NCBI RefSeq assembly: GCF_001905505.1
Contig: NZ_LIPG01000001.1
Coordinates: 1,302,001-1,366,000, forward strand
Source: Streptomyces sp. CB02058
GTDB lineage: Bacteria; Actinomycetota; Actinomycetes; Streptomycetales; Streptomycetaceae
Length of the DNA: 64,000 nt
Direction of reading: 5' to 3'
Positions 1 to 8,990 of the stretch are shown one piece after another (the first letter of the stretch is position 1; each line of letters begins with the position of its first letter). Made by a program: the position numbers and the translations under genes. The notes below the pieces were generated by a model. That model was not told the DNA's origin and made no database searches. It saw nothing but the letters and a program-made list of their open reading frames with translations.

Positions 1-2255
1 GCGGGGACAGCTCCGGCCTCTCCGACTCGCTGCGCGACCTCCTGCTCGTACGCGTGGAGGCCCTGCCCGAGCACGCCCAGCGGATCGCCCGCGTCCTGGC
101 CGAGGGCGGCTCCAGCGTCGAGCACCCGCTCCTCGCCGCCGTCGCCGGGCTCGCCGAGGACGAGCTCGACGGTGCGCTGCGGGCCGCCGTCGGCGCCAAC
201 CTGCTGCTGCCCGCGCCCGACAGCGAGGGATACCGCTTCCGGCACTCCCTGGTCCGCGAGGCCGTCAGCGACGACCTGCTGCCGGGCGAACGCACCCGCC
301 TCAACCGCCGCTACGCCGAGGCGCTGGAGGCCGACCCAGCCCTCGTGCGCGCCGACGAACGCGCCGCCCGCCTCGCGAGCTACTGGTACGCCGCGCACGA
401 CCCGGTCAAGGCGCTGCCCGCCGTGCTCCAGGCGGCCGTCGAGGCCAGGCGCCGCTTCGCCTACTCCGAGCAGCTCCGGCTGCTGGAGCGGGCCATGGAG
501 CTCTGGGACGACGTCCCGGACGAGGTGCGCGCCACCCTGCGTCCGCTCGACTACGCCGAGGTCTACCCGGCCTGCGGCTGCGAACCGCGCACCGACGCGC
601 TGCACTACCTCGACCTGATGGCCGAGGCGGCGGTGGCCGCCCGCTTCGGCGGCGACCGCGAACGCGCCCTGACCCTCACCAAGAAGGCCCTGCGCATCCT
701 GGACACGGGCACGGACCCGCTGCGCGCCGCGTGGTTCTGGGTGCAGCGCTCCTATCTGATGCAGAGCCTCTCCCGGGGCGACGGCTGGCAGGAACTGAGC
801 ACGGCCCAGGACCTGGTGCGCGGCATGAGCCCCTCCGCGGTGCACGCCGACGTGCTGGCGGCGGCCGCCAGCTGGGGCGCCCTGCACCGGCCCGGCCCCG
901 AGACGCTGAAGGCAGCCGACCGGGCCGTGGAGTACGCCCGGCTGGTCGGCGAGGAGTCCATCGAACTGCACGCCCGGCTCACCCGCGGCTGGCTCACCAT
1001 GGACGCGGGCGGTGTCGAGGACGGCCTCGCGGAGATGTACGCCGTCCGGGACCGGGCCGAGGAACTGCACCTGGTCGGCGTGATGAGCAGGGCGAGCATC
1101 AACCTCCCCTCCTCGCTCGAATCCACCGGCCGCTCCCTGGAGGCGGTCTCGGCCGCCGACCACGGCATCGAGATCTGCCACACCCACGGACTCCCGGACT
1201 CCGAGGCCTGGGTCCGGGCCAACCAGGCCCAGTCGTACTTCTCCCTCGGGCACTGGGAGGAGAGCCGCGCCGCCATCGACGTGGCCGCCCCGCTGGCCAG
1301 GTCCCGCAAGGCGCACGGGCTCGTCGCCTCCCGCCGCGCCGATCTCGCCCTGGCCCGCGGCGACTTCGACGAGGCACAGGAGCAACTGAACCTGAACCGA
1401 CGCCACCTCGGCCTCCACGACCCGCAGCCGCAGCACCTGATCAGCCCGGTCCGGCACGCCGTCGCGCTCGCCGCCCAGCAGGGCAGACTGCCCGACGCAC
1501 GGGCCGCGTTCGAGGCGCAGTCCGAGACCGGTCTGCCGCCGGGGACCCAGCGGTACTCCCTGCCGCTCCTGCACACCGTCGCGTCGGCCGAGGCCGACGC
1601 GCGCGGGCTGCCCGCCACCGATCCCGGCCGGCCCGCGATCCTGGAGCGCGTCCGCGCCCATCTGAGGCAACTGCCCATGCTGGTGCCCGTGTGGGCCGCC
1701 TACGGGCTGCTGGTCGAGGCGGAGCTCGCCCGTGCCGAGGGCGAGGACACCCCGGACCACTGGCGCCGCGCCGCAGAGGCGTTCGGCCCGCTCCAGCGAC
1801 CCTACGAGCTGGCCCAGATCCGGGTCCGCTGGGCGGAGTCGATCCTCGCCGCCACCGGCGAGCGGACGCCCGCGGCGGGACTCCTGCGCGAGGCGCACGC
1901 GGTGGCGGCACGGCTCGGGGCGAGACCGCTCGCCGAGAGCATCGAACTGCTGGCAGGCCGGGCCCGCATCGCGCTCGCGGGGCCCGGCGACGAGGCCGCG
2001 GACGAGGAGGAGCCCTCCGCCGAACCGGGCCCCGCCGTGGACGTGATCGAGTCCTTCGGGCTGACCTCGCGCGAACAGGAGGTGCACCGGCTGGTGGCGG
2101 CGGGATACACCAACCGCCGGATAGCGGAGGAGCTCTACATCTCCCCGAAGACCGCGAGCGTGCACGTCTCCAACATCCTGGCCAAGCTGAGCGTCTCCAG
2201 CCGGGGCGAGGCGGCGGCCCTCGCGCACCGCTTCCGGCTGTACACCGTGGGCTGA
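1..2255 (+). CDS. LuxR-family (LAL-type) transcriptional regulator, 5' partial
   Basis: The reading frame is open from base 3, so the N-terminus lies outside the window. About 750 residues are visible. The first 80 (LSDSLRDLLLVRVEALPEHA onward) look like the end of an AAA/STAND ATPase domain. A long helical TPR-like middle follows. The last 65 residues are a LuxR (GerE) helix-turn-helix, with LTSREQEVHRLVAAGYTNRR followed by IAEEL and SVHVSNILAKL. Large ATP-binding LuxR regulators of this plan are common in Streptomyces; they activate pathway genes when an effector binds. The Walker motifs are upstream and unseen, so the ATPase assignment is inference. The stop is followed by a GC hairpin before a convergent gene. 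Confidence 0.9.
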   Translation, partial: GDSSGLSDSLRDLLLVRVEALPEHAQRIARVLAEGGSSVEHPLLAAVAGLAEDELDGALRAAVGANLLLPAPDSEGYRFRHSLVREAVSDDLLPGERTRLNRRYAEALEADPALVRADERAARLASYWYAAHDPVKALPAVLQAAVEARRRFAYSEQLRLLERAMELWDDVPDEVRATLRPLDYAEVYPACGCEPRTDALHYLDLMAEAAVAARFGGDRERALTLTKKALRILDTGTDPLRAAWFWVQRSYLMQSLSRGDGWQELSTAQDLVRGMSPSAVHADVLAAAASWGALHRPGPETLKAADRAVEYARLVGEESIELHARLTRGWLTMDAGGVEDGLAEMYAVRDRAEELHLVGVMSRASINLPSSLESTGRSLEAVSAADHGIEICHTHGLPDSEAWVRANQAQSYFSLGHWEESRAAIDVAAPLARSRKAHGLVASRRADLALARGDFDEAQEQLNLNRRHLGLHDPQPQHLISPVRHAVALAAQQGRLPDARAAFEAQSETGLPPGTQRYSLPLLHTVASAEADARGLPATDPGRPAILERVRAHLRQLPMLVPVWAAYGLLVEAELARAEGEDTPDHWRRAAEAFGPLQRPYELAQIRVRWAESILAATGERTPAAGLLREAHAVAARLGARPLAESIELLAGRARIALAGPGDEAADEEEPSAEPGPAVDVIESFGLTSREQEVHRLVAAGYTNRRIAEELYISPKTASVHVSNILAKLSVSSRGEAAALAHRFRLYTVG

Positions 2256-2299
2256 GCCCCGGCCGGTCCGGAGGGCCGGGACCTCCGGGAGTACCGCGG

Positions 2300-2341
2300 C
2301 CTCCGGGACCTCCCCGCGCGCTCTGCGGGAGGCCCCGGAGG
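2300..2341. terminator. hairpin between convergent genes
   Basis: Arms CCTCCGGG (2300-2307) and CCCGGAGG (2334-2341) enclose a second stem (CTCCCCGC with GCGGGAG). It lies between the LuxR stop and the stop of the convergent sugar dehydrogenase and has no U-tract, as is usual in Streptomyces. Confidence 0.5.
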
Positions 2342-2362
2342 ACCGGACCTCCCGCCGGACCG

Positions 2363-3541
2363 CTACCGCACCTTCAGGAGCAGGACGCGGTCGTCACCCG
2401 CCTTCGGGGCGCCTCGGCCGTCCGTGTTGCTCGTGACCAGCCAGAGCAGGTCGCCACCCGCCGCGAGCACCGTGCGCAGCCGGCCGTACTTCCCCTCCAG
2501 GAACGCCTGGGGGGCGGCCAGCGGCTCACCGTCCGCCTTGTCCGACAGGGGAATCCGCCAGAGCCGCTCGCCCCGCAGCCCCGCCATCCAGATCGACCCC
2601 CCGGCGTACGCGATGCCGCTCGGCGAGGCATCGGAGGTCTTCCACTGGGCCACCGGGTCGACGAACCCTTCCTTGCCCTCCTCGCCCTCGACGTCCGGCC
2701 AGCCGTAGTTCTTGCCGGGCTCGATCAGATTCAGCTCGTCCCAGGTGTTCTGGCCGAACTCCGATGCCCAGAGCCGCTTCTCGCCGTCCCAGGCCAGGCC
2801 CTGCACATTGCGGTGCCCGTAGGTGTAGACCAGGGAGTCGCCCTCGGGATTGCCGTGCACCGGCTCACCGTCGGGCGTCATCCGCAGGATCTTGCCCGCG
2901 ACCGAGGACTTGTCCTGGGCCAGGCCCGTGTCACCCGTCTCGCCCGTGCCGACGTACAGCATGCGGTCGGGACCGAAGGCGATCCGCCCGCCGTTGTGGA
3001 TGGAGCCCTTCGGGATGCCCCGCAGAACGGTGTCCGGCGCTCCCAGCTGCTGCCCGGCGGGCTTCTTCTCGTCGTACAGGAGGCGGGCGACGCGGTTGTC
3101 CGACTCGGTGGTGAAGTACGCGTAGACGAGATGGTCCGCGCCGTACGTCGGAGCGACGGCGAGGCCGAGGAGACCGCCCTCGCCGTCGGGCGCGACCCCG
3201 GGCACCGAGCCGAGGAGCGTCTTCTTGCCGCTCTCCCCGTCGATCCGGGTGATCGTCGCCTCGTCGCGCGAGGAGACCAGCAGATCGCCCCCGGGCAGTG
3301 CCGCGAGGCCCCAGGGCGAGGCGAGGCCGTCCGCGAGCGTCTTCACCACCTCGACCGACCCCTTGGCCGGAGCCAGGTCCGCCGACGGGCTCGCGGAGGC
3401 CGCCGGCGCCGATGTGGCGCCCGCCGAGGGCGACGAGGAGCCGTCGGCCGCCGGGTCGCCGCCGGACGAGCAGGCGGACAGCAGGAGGGAGGCCGAGGCG
3501 AGCAGGGCCACCGCCCCCTTGCGCAGCACGGGTGTTGGCAC
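2363..3541 (-). CDS. PQQ-dependent sugar dehydrogenase-like lipoprotein
   Basis: The product is a 392-residue protein of the glucose/sorbosone dehydrogenase family, a beta-propeller that oxidises sugars outside the membrane. I chose the GTG at 3541 because AAAGGA lies 8 nt upstream and the reading then begins directly with a signal peptide and lipobox (LLLSAC around residues 21-26). An in-frame ATG at 3619 would add 26 residues of non-signal sequence. Family segments visible are SPWGLAALPGGDLLVSSRDE, EGGLLGLAVAP, HNGGRIAFGPDRMLYVGTGE, YTYGHRNVQGLAWD and LNLIEPGKNYGWPDVEGEEG. The Ser/Ala/Asp-rich stretch after the Cys is a typical linker. The physiological sugar and whether PQQ is bound are unknown. 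Confidence 0.9.
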   Translation of the reverse strand: MPTPVLRKGAVALLASASLLLSACSSGGDPAADGSSSPSAGATSAPAASASPSADLAPAKGSVEVVKTLADGLASPWGLAALPGGDLLVSSRDEATITRIDGESGKKTLLGSVPGVAPDGEGGLLGLAVAPTYGADHLVYAYFTTESDNRVARLLYDEKKPAGQQLGAPDTVLRGIPKGSIHNGGRIAFGPDRMLYVGTGETGDTGLAQDKSSVAGKILRMTPDGEPVHGNPEGDSLVYTYGHRNVQGLAWDGEKRLWASEFGQNTWDELNLIEPGKNYGWPDVEGEEGKEGFVDPVAQWKTSDASPSGIAYAGGSIWMAGLRGERLWRIPLSDKADGEPLAAPQAFLEGKYGRLRTVLAAGGDLLWLVTSNTDGRGAPKAGDDRVLLLKVR

Positions 3542-3634
3542 AGCACCGATCCTTTCGACAGTCGCACGACTACTGTTCCTACCCCGCCGCTCCCCGTGAG
3601 GTTCCCGGTCCCCGCCCATTCTCCCGCCGCGGAG

Positions 3635-4627
3635 TCAGTCCCACGACTCCCGGGCGCGAGGCAGCCCGGCGATCTCGGCGAGGTCCCGGTCCGTGAGCAC
3701 CAGCTCCGCGGCTCCCGCGTTCTCCACGGCCCACCGCTCCCTCTTCGCGCCGGGCACCGGCACCACATGGCGGCCCTGCCGCAGGACCCAGGCCAGGGCA
3801 ACCTGCGCCGGAGTGGCACCGTGCCGCTCCGCGATCCTCCGCAGCCCCACCACCACCGGCTGGTTGGCCGCCATCATCTCCGCGGTGAAGCGGGGATGCC
3901 TGGCCCGGGGATCGTCCGGCTCGAAACCCTGGCCCGGCTTGAGCGTCCCCGTGAGGTAGCCGTTGCCCAGCGGCATCGCCGCCAGCACGCCCACACCCCG
4001 GGCCGCGCACCACGGCAGCAGGTCGTCCAGCGCCTGGGGGGACCAGACGGAGAGCTCCGCCTGGACCGCGCTCACGGGGAAGACCTGCTGGACCCGCTCC
4101 AGCTGCCGAATGGTTCCGTCGTGCATCCGCGCCCCCGGCCCCCGCCCGGCACGCGCGCCCACCGCGCACAGCCCGAGCGCCCGCACCTTGCCCGCGGACA
4201 CCAGGTCGGCCATCGCGCCCCAGGTCTCCTCGACCGGGACCTCGGGATCGGCCCTGTGCAGCTGGTACAGATCGATCACGTCGGTCTGGAGCCGCCGCAG
4301 CGAGGCGTCGCAGGCCCGCCGCACATAGCCGGGGCGCCCGTTGGCCACGATGTGCTGATCACCCACCAGCAGGCCGCACTTGGTGGAGAGGAACGCCTCG
4401 GAGCGGCGGCCCCTGAGCGCCCTCCCGACGAGCAGTTCATTGGTGAAGGGTCCGTACATGTCGGCCGTGTCGAGCAGTTGGACGCCCGCGTCCAGCGCCG
4501 CGTGCACCGTGCGCACCGAACGGTCACCGCGCTGCTGCGACGTGCTGTAGGCCCAGCTCATCGGCATACAGCCCAGCCCGACCGCACCCACGGCCAGCGC
4601 CGCCGCACCGATAGTCCTGCGCTCCAA
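3635..4627 (-). CDS. Aldo/keto reductase
   Basis: This 330-residue NADPH-dependent aldo/keto reductase has the (alpha/beta)8 fold. The catalytic tetrad can be placed: Asp in LLDTADMYG, Tyr in the same motif, Lys in FLSTKCG and His in DLYQLHRAD. GLGCMPMSWAY near the N-terminus is typical of the YajO/IolS-like branch. The start is TTG (4627) with a GGAGG-like sequence about 12 nt upstream; no better in-frame start was seen. It is divergent from the hydroxyacid dehydrogenase across a 93-bp gap, so the two may share regulation. The substrate cannot be told from sequence. Confidence 0.88.
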   Translation of the reverse strand: MERRTIGAAALAVGAVGLGCMPMSWAYSTSQQRGDRSVRTVHAALDAGVQLLDTADMYGPFTNELLVGRALRGRRSEAFLSTKCGLLVGDQHIVANGRPGYVRRACDASLRRLQTDVIDLYQLHRADPEVPVEETWGAMADLVSAGKVRALGLCAVGARAGRGPGARMHDGTIRQLERVQQVFPVSAVQAELSVWSPQALDDLLPWCAARGVGVLAAMPLGNGYLTGTLKPGQGFEPDDPRARHPRFTAEMMAANQPVVVGLRRIAERHGATPAQVALAWVLRQGRHVVPVPGAKRERWAVENAGAAELVLTDRDLAEIAGLPRARESWD

Positions 4628-4720
4628 CTCCCCGAACCCTCCCTCGGCCCATGATCACGGGCCCACCAGCACCCCAAACTAACCTCTGCCGCTCCCGGGC
4701 CTTCGCATAGCCTCCTGACC

Positions 4721-5671
4721 ATGACTTCCGCATCTGCCAACGACGTATGGCTGCCGTTCGCGGCCGAGGACATCGACGGACTCCCCGAGGGTCTCAACTA
4801 CCGTTTCTGGGACGGCGGCCGGGAGTACCCGGCGGACCCGTCCGACTGCGCTTTCTATGTCGTTCCATACATGAAGGGCTCCGAGGTCGCGGTCCGCCCG
4901 CTCGACGGGATGGGCGCGGTCCAGGTCGTCCAGACCCTCTCCGCGGGCATCGACCACGTGCAACCCGGCCTCGGGCAGCTGCCCGCGGGGGTGCGGCTGT
5001 GCAATGCCAAGGGGGTCCACGAGGCGTCGACCGCGGAGCTCGCGCTCGCGCTGGTGCTGGCCTCGCTCCGCGGGATTCCCGGCTTCGTGCACGGCCAGGA
5101 CAAGGAGGAGTGGCGGTCCGGCTTCTATCCCGCCCTCGCCGACAAGTCCGTCCTCATCGTGGGCTACGGGTCGATCGGCGCGGCCATCGAGGACCGGCTC
5201 GCGCCCTTCGAGTGCGCGCGGGTGGTGCGCGTCGCACGCTCCGCACGGACAACCGGGCGCGGCCCCGTACACGCGATCGACGAACTGCCCGCGCTGCTGC
5301 CCGATGCCGACGTCGTCATCCTGTCCACCCCGCTGAACCCCTCCGCACAGGGGCTGGTCGGCCGCGACTTCCTCGCCGCGATGCCGGACGGGGCGCTGCT
5401 CGTGAACGTCGCGAGGGGGGCCGTGGTCGACACCGAGGCCCTGCTGTCCGAACTCGAGTCCGGGCGGCTGCGTGCCGCGCTCGACGTGACCGACCCAGAA
5501 CCCCTGCCCGCGGGCCACCCGCTCTGGCATGCTCCCCACACGCTGATCAGTCCCCATGTGGGCGGCAGCACCTCCGCGTTCCTGCCCCGCGCCAAGCGGC
5601 TGCTCGCCGGACAGCTCACCCGGTTCGCCGCCGGAGAGCCGGTCGCCAACGTCGTACTCACCACCGGCTGA
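4721..5671 (+). CDS. D-isomer-specific 2-hydroxyacid dehydrogenase
   Basis: This 316-residue NAD(P)-dependent enzyme of the D-2-hydroxyacid dehydrogenase family reduces a 2-keto acid or the reverse. The Rossmann motif GYGSIG is near residue 148, followed by RSAR at the end of beta-2, where Arg suggests NADPH preference. The signature LLVNVARGAVVDTEALL, catalytic-region DVTDPEPLP and the His of ISPHVGG are all present. There is no ACT domain, unlike SerA. No clear ribosome-binding site precedes the ATG; a CATAGCCT element some 10 nt upstream could be a -10 box for a near-leaderless message. The exact substrate (hydroxypyruvate, glyoxylate or other) is not decidable. Confidence 0.9.
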   Translation: MTSASANDVWLPFAAEDIDGLPEGLNYRFWDGGREYPADPSDCAFYVVPYMKGSEVAVRPLDGMGAVQVVQTLSAGIDHVQPGLGQLPAGVRLCNAKGVHEASTAELALALVLASLRGIPGFVHGQDKEEWRSGFYPALADKSVLIVGYGSIGAAIEDRLAPFECARVVRVARSARTTGRGPVHAIDELPALLPDADVVILSTPLNPSAQGLVGRDFLAAMPDGALLVNVARGAVVDTEALLSELESGRLRAALDVTDPEPLPAGHPLWHAPHTLISPHVGGSTSAFLPRAKRLLAGQLTRFAAGEPVANVVLTTG

Positions 5672-5743
5672 CCACGCTGCGAACCGGCCCGGACGCACGC
5701 GGTACCGGCAACTCCCCAGGTCGTCACGGAGAGTAGAGAAGCT

Positions 5744-8700
5744 ATGTCCCTGAGTGACGGCTCTGGTGTATCGTCCACAAGAGGGCTGCGCCGTGGAAGG
5801 GACGGCGCCGGGGCGGCAGCGGAACGCGAGGGGGCGACGGGCGATGTGCGGCCAGTGGAGAGACGGTCCGACCGGGCGGGACGGCCTGGGGTGGCCAGCC
5901 GTGCCGGGGACATCCCGGCCGGGCCGCGGAGCTCTCCGGTGAGCGCCCCCGGAGCCCTGCTCTCCGGACGCACGGCCACCGCCGGACGAAGCGCGGGGCT
6001 GCGCTCCCGGCTCGTCCTCGCCGCGGTCTGCGCCGGATACGCGGTGGGAGCCGCGTTCGGCTGGGGCTCACCCGCACTCGCCCTGTTCATGGGCGACTTC
6101 GGTCTCAGCGTCGCCGCGCTCATCGCCGCGGTGTCCTGCTTCCTCTACGCCCGCGCGGGGGGCATCCGGTTCCGGCCGGCCTGGTTCCTCTTCTCGCTCT
6201 CCTCGGCCATGGCAGCCGGAGGCAACGCGGTCTGGGGGTGGTACGAGGTGGTCCTGGGCAGCCCCGTGCCCACCCCGTCCCTCGCGGACCTGTTCTTCCT
6301 CTGCTTCGCGCCGCCCGCCATCGTCGGGCTGCTCGTCCTCGCCAAACGGCCCTTCACCAGGGCCGGTTGGGTCTGCCTGGTGCTGGACGCCTGGCTGATC
6401 GGCGGATCGCTGCTGACGCTCTCCTGGAGCCTCGCCCTCGCCCACACCGCCGAGGTGGCCAACGCGGCGGGGGAGAGCGTGGCCAGGGCCGCGCTCTCGC
6501 TGGCCTACCCGCTCCTCGACATCGTGCTCGTCTCGATGGTCCTCGCCCTGCACTTCCGGCGCTTCAGCACCAACCGCTCGTCGGTGAACACCGCCATCGC
6601 GGGCCTCGCCCTGACGGTGCTCTGCGACGCCCTGTTCACCGCCCCGCTGCTCCGCTCGGCGTACGCGTCGGGCCAACTGCTGGACGCGGGCTGGTTCGCC
6701 GGTTCCCTGCTCCTCGCGTACGCACCCTGGGGGGTCGGCCGCAGGGAGGACAACGCTGTCGAGGAGGTTCCGGAGCCGGCGCCCACCCTGAGCCGCCCGA
6801 TCGCGGGGTCCCTCGCCGCGCTCACGCCCTATCTGGCCGCCGCCGTCTGCACGCTCGGCATCCTGTACAACGTGGTCGAGGGCCGCAGGGTCGACCGGGT
6901 GGTGGTCCTCACCGGCTGCACGGTCGTGCTCGCCCTGGTGGTCCGGCAGGCCATCATGCTCCTCGACAACATCTCGCTCACCCAGGAACTCGCGCAGAAG
7001 GAGAACCACTTCCGCTCCCTGGTCCAGGGGTCGAGCGACGTCATCATGATCGCCGAGCCCAGCGGGGTCCTGCGCTACGTCAGCCCGGCGGCGGCCGGGG
7101 TCTACCGCCGCGACGCCGAGGACCTCGTCGGCACGGAGCTGGCGTCGATCATCCACCCCGACGACCTCGGGGGAGTCGTCCACGAGTTGCGGCGCTTCCT
7201 CGCGGCACCGCCCCGGGAGGAGCCCACCACCCGGATCGAGTGCCGCTTCGGATCGGGCACGGGCGACTGGCTCCACGTCGAGTCCACGGTCAACCGCCAC
7301 CAGGGCGGGCTGCTGCTCAACAGCCGCGATGTGACCGAGCGGGTCAGACTCCAGGCGCAGCTCCAGCACAACGCCGAGCACGACCCCCTCACCGACCTGC
7401 CCAACCGGGCCCTGTTCACCGCACGTGTCGGGCAGGCGCTCGGCGGCCGGCGGGCCGGGGACCCGGGCACCGCCGTGCTCTTCATCGACCTGGACGGCTT
7501 CAAGGCGGTCAACGACAGCATCGGCCACCAGGCGGGCGATGAGCTGCTCATCCAGGCCGCCAGGCGCCTCCAGGACTCCGTCCGCACCTCGGACACCGCG
7601 GCGCGCCTCGGGGGCGACGAGTTCGCCGCTCTCATCGTCGGGGACGGCACCCGCGACCAGGCCGCCCGGGAGTGCCAGGTCCACGAGATCGCGGACCGGC
7701 TCCGCCTCAGGCTCTCCCAGCCGTACCGGATCGGCACGTCCGAGGTGCGGGTGGCCGCCTCCATCGGGGTCGCCTTCGCCGAGCCCTCCATCACGCCCAA
7801 GGACCTCATGCGCAACGCCGACCTCGCCATGTACCGCGCCAAGGCGGGCGGCAAGGACCGGGTCGAGCTGTACGCCCCCCAGATGCAGGCCGACGTGGTG
7901 CGCCGCTCCGAGCTCGCGGCCCGGCTGCGCACCGCCCTGCGGGAGGGCGAGTTCGCCCTGCTGCACCAGCCCGTCGTCCATCTGGCCAGCGGGACGGTCG
8001 CGGCCGTCTCCGCCCAGGCGCGCTGGCGCTCCTCCCAGGGCATCCTGTTCACGCCGGCCGAGTTCCTCAGGGTGTCCGACGGCAGCGACCGCGCGGCGGA
8101 GCTGGGCAGCTGGCTGCTGGAGGAGGCCGTGGAGCAGGCCGCCGAGCGGGCCAGGGCCGGGCATCCGGTCGCCGTCTCCGTCCGTGTGTCGGCCGCCAGG
8201 CTCCTGGACAGGACACTGCCGCCGGGCTCCGTCGAGGCGCTCCTGACCCGGCACGGCCTGCCCTCGGGTGCCCTGATGATCGAGGTCGCCGACAGCGACC
8301 CCCGGATCTCCTTCGACGAGCTCGAACAGCGCCTGGTGGCCCTGCGGCGCCTCGGCGTGCGGATCGCGCTCGACGGCTTCGGTAGCGGCTATGCGGCGGT
8401 CAACGCCCTGCGCCGTCTCCCCATCGACGTACTGAAGCTCGACCGGTGCCTGGTGGAGGGCGTCGTCGAGTCGGCGAGGCTGCACAAGATCACCAGCGGG
8501 CTGCTGCGCATCGCGGGCGATCTCGGCATGCAGTCCGTGGCCGACGGCGTCGACGTCCCGGAGCAGGTGCGGGCGCTGCGGGCCATGGGGTGCACGCACG
8601 GCCAGGGGATGGCCTTCAACGGGCCCCTGGACGAGTACCGTCTGCGGCGCACACTGATCCGGGGGCAGTACCCCGTCCCGGGCATCGGCCCGGCCGCTCA

Positions 8701-8773
8701 GCCCGTGCTGGCGGGCGGCTCGATCCCGCTCCAGAGCCGCTCACATAATGAGACTCCCGTCCCACCCACTTGA
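5744..8773 (+). CDS. Membrane PAS-GGDEF-EAL protein, EAL degenerate (CdgE-like)
   Basis: This 1009-residue cyclic-di-GMP signalling protein starts with a Pro/Arg-rich 80-residue cytoplasmic tail. About nine or ten membrane segments follow (roughly residues 85-405), then a PAS domain (about 425-535), GGDEF (about 545-710) and an EAL-type domain (about 730-975). The cyclase half looks active: GGDEF at 623-627, with an inhibitory I-site RTSD at 614-617, exactly five residues before it. In the EAL half the signature is VSAQAR where active enzymes have VEALLR, IEVADS where they have LEITES, and DGFGSGY where they have DDFGTGY. It is therefore probably a cyclase with a non-catalytic EAL. It sits upstream of ilvB, as SCO5511 (cdgE) does from memory. 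The start has GGAGAG upstream. Confidence 0.92.
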   Translation: MSLSDGSGVSSTRGLRRGRDGAGAAAEREGATGDVRPVERRSDRAGRPGVASRAGDIPAGPRSSPVSAPGALLSGRTATAGRSAGLRSRLVLAAVCAGYAVGAAFGWGSPALALFMGDFGLSVAALIAAVSCFLYARAGGIRFRPAWFLFSLSSAMAAGGNAVWGWYEVVLGSPVPTPSLADLFFLCFAPPAIVGLLVLAKRPFTRAGWVCLVLDAWLIGGSLLTLSWSLALAHTAEVANAAGESVARAALSLAYPLLDIVLVSMVLALHFRRFSTNRSSVNTAIAGLALTVLCDALFTAPLLRSAYASGQLLDAGWFAGSLLLAYAPWGVGRREDNAVEEVPEPAPTLSRPIAGSLAALTPYLAAAVCTLGILYNVVEGRRVDRVVVLTGCTVVLALVVRQAIMLLDNISLTQELAQKENHFRSLVQGSSDVIMIAEPSGVLRYVSPAAAGVYRRDAEDLVGTELASIIHPDDLGGVVHELRRFLAAPPREEPTTRIECRFGSGTGDWLHVESTVNRHQGGLLLNSRDVTERVRLQAQLQHNAEHDPLTDLPNRALFTARVGQALGGRRAGDPGTAVLFIDLDGFKAVNDSIGHQAGDELLIQAARRLQDSVRTSDTAARLGGDEFAALIVGDGTRDQAARECQVHEIADRLRLRLSQPYRIGTSEVRVAASIGVAFAEPSITPKDLMRNADLAMYRAKAGGKDRVELYAPQMQADVVRRSELAARLRTALREGEFALLHQPVVHLASGTVAAVSAQARWRSSQGILFTPAEFLRVSDGSDRAAELGSWLLEEAVEQAAERARAGHPVAVSVRVSAARLLDRTLPPGSVEALLTRHGLPSGALMIEVADSDPRISFDELEQRLVALRRLGVRIALDGFGSGYAAVNALRRLPIDVLKLDRCLVEGVVESARLHKITSGLLRIAGDLGMQSVADGVDVPEQVRALRAMGCTHGQGMAFNGPLDEYRLRRTLIRGQYPVPGIGPAAQPVLAGGSIPLQSRSHNETPVPPT

Positions 8774-8806
8774 CACCGTACGCGTGCCGGAGAGAGGGTC
8801 AATGCC

Positions 8807-8848
8807 ATGCGCACCCGAATTCTCGTACTTGGAAAGCGCGTCGGCTGA
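8807..8848 (+). CDS. ilvB leader peptide MRTRILVLGKRVG
   Basis: This 13-codon ORF is preceded by GGAGAGAGGG (8789-8798). Codons 5-8 are Ile-Leu-Val-Leu (ATT CTC GTA CTT), all three end products of the ilvBNC pathway. It ends with TGA 44 nt before the terminator stem. Its role is as a sensor of charged branched-chain tRNAs, not as a functional peptide. Confidence 0.88.
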   Translation: MRTRILVLGKRVG

Positions 8849-8892
8849 AGCAGGGTCACTCATGGACACCTTGCAGACCGCACCGGCGCGCT

Positions 8893-8926
8893 CCCCTCGC
8901 TTGCCTCACGGCACGAGGGGTTTTTT
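8893..8926 (+). terminator. ilvB attenuator terminator
   Basis: The stem CCCCTCG/CGAGGGG (8893-8899, 8914-8920) is continued by TGCC/GGCA after a two-base bulge, with a tetraloop and TTTTTT (8921-8926). U-tract terminators are uncommon in Streptomyces, which supports a regulatory role. Confidence 0.88.
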
Positions 8927-8990
8927 GTTGCACCGGGACCTTTCAAAACCCCACAAAAACACCGCATAAACCCTCAGCTTCGAGAAGAGA

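Larger units (their letters stand above)
8774..8990 (+). promoter_or_regulatory. ilvB leader: transcription attenuator
   Basis: The 217-nt region before ilvB holds a short leader ORF rich in branched-chain codons (8807-8848) and a Rho-independent terminator with a U6 tract (8893-8926). This is the classical arrangement for amino-acid attenuation: ribosome stalling at Ile/Leu/Val codons would prevent terminator formation. A possible -10 (CATAAT, 8744-8749) lies in the end of the preceding gene. The antiterminator pairing was not folded. Confidence 0.85.

Noticed and set aside
6068..8599. 843-codon open frame antisense to the GGDEF-EAL gene
   Set aside because: Its translation is Gly/Asp/Val/Arg-rich with no family motif. 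It is the expected mirror frame of a high-GC gene, and the sense strand has clear domains.
8770..8775. TTGACA as -35 of the ilvB operon
   Set aside because: No acceptable -10 lies 16-19 bp downstream, and a start there would fall inside or after the leader ORF. CATAAT at 8744 is the better candidate.
8748..8969. 73-codon frame in the ilvB leader
   Set aside because: It runs through the attenuator terminator and overlaps the true 13-codon leader in another frame. No motif.
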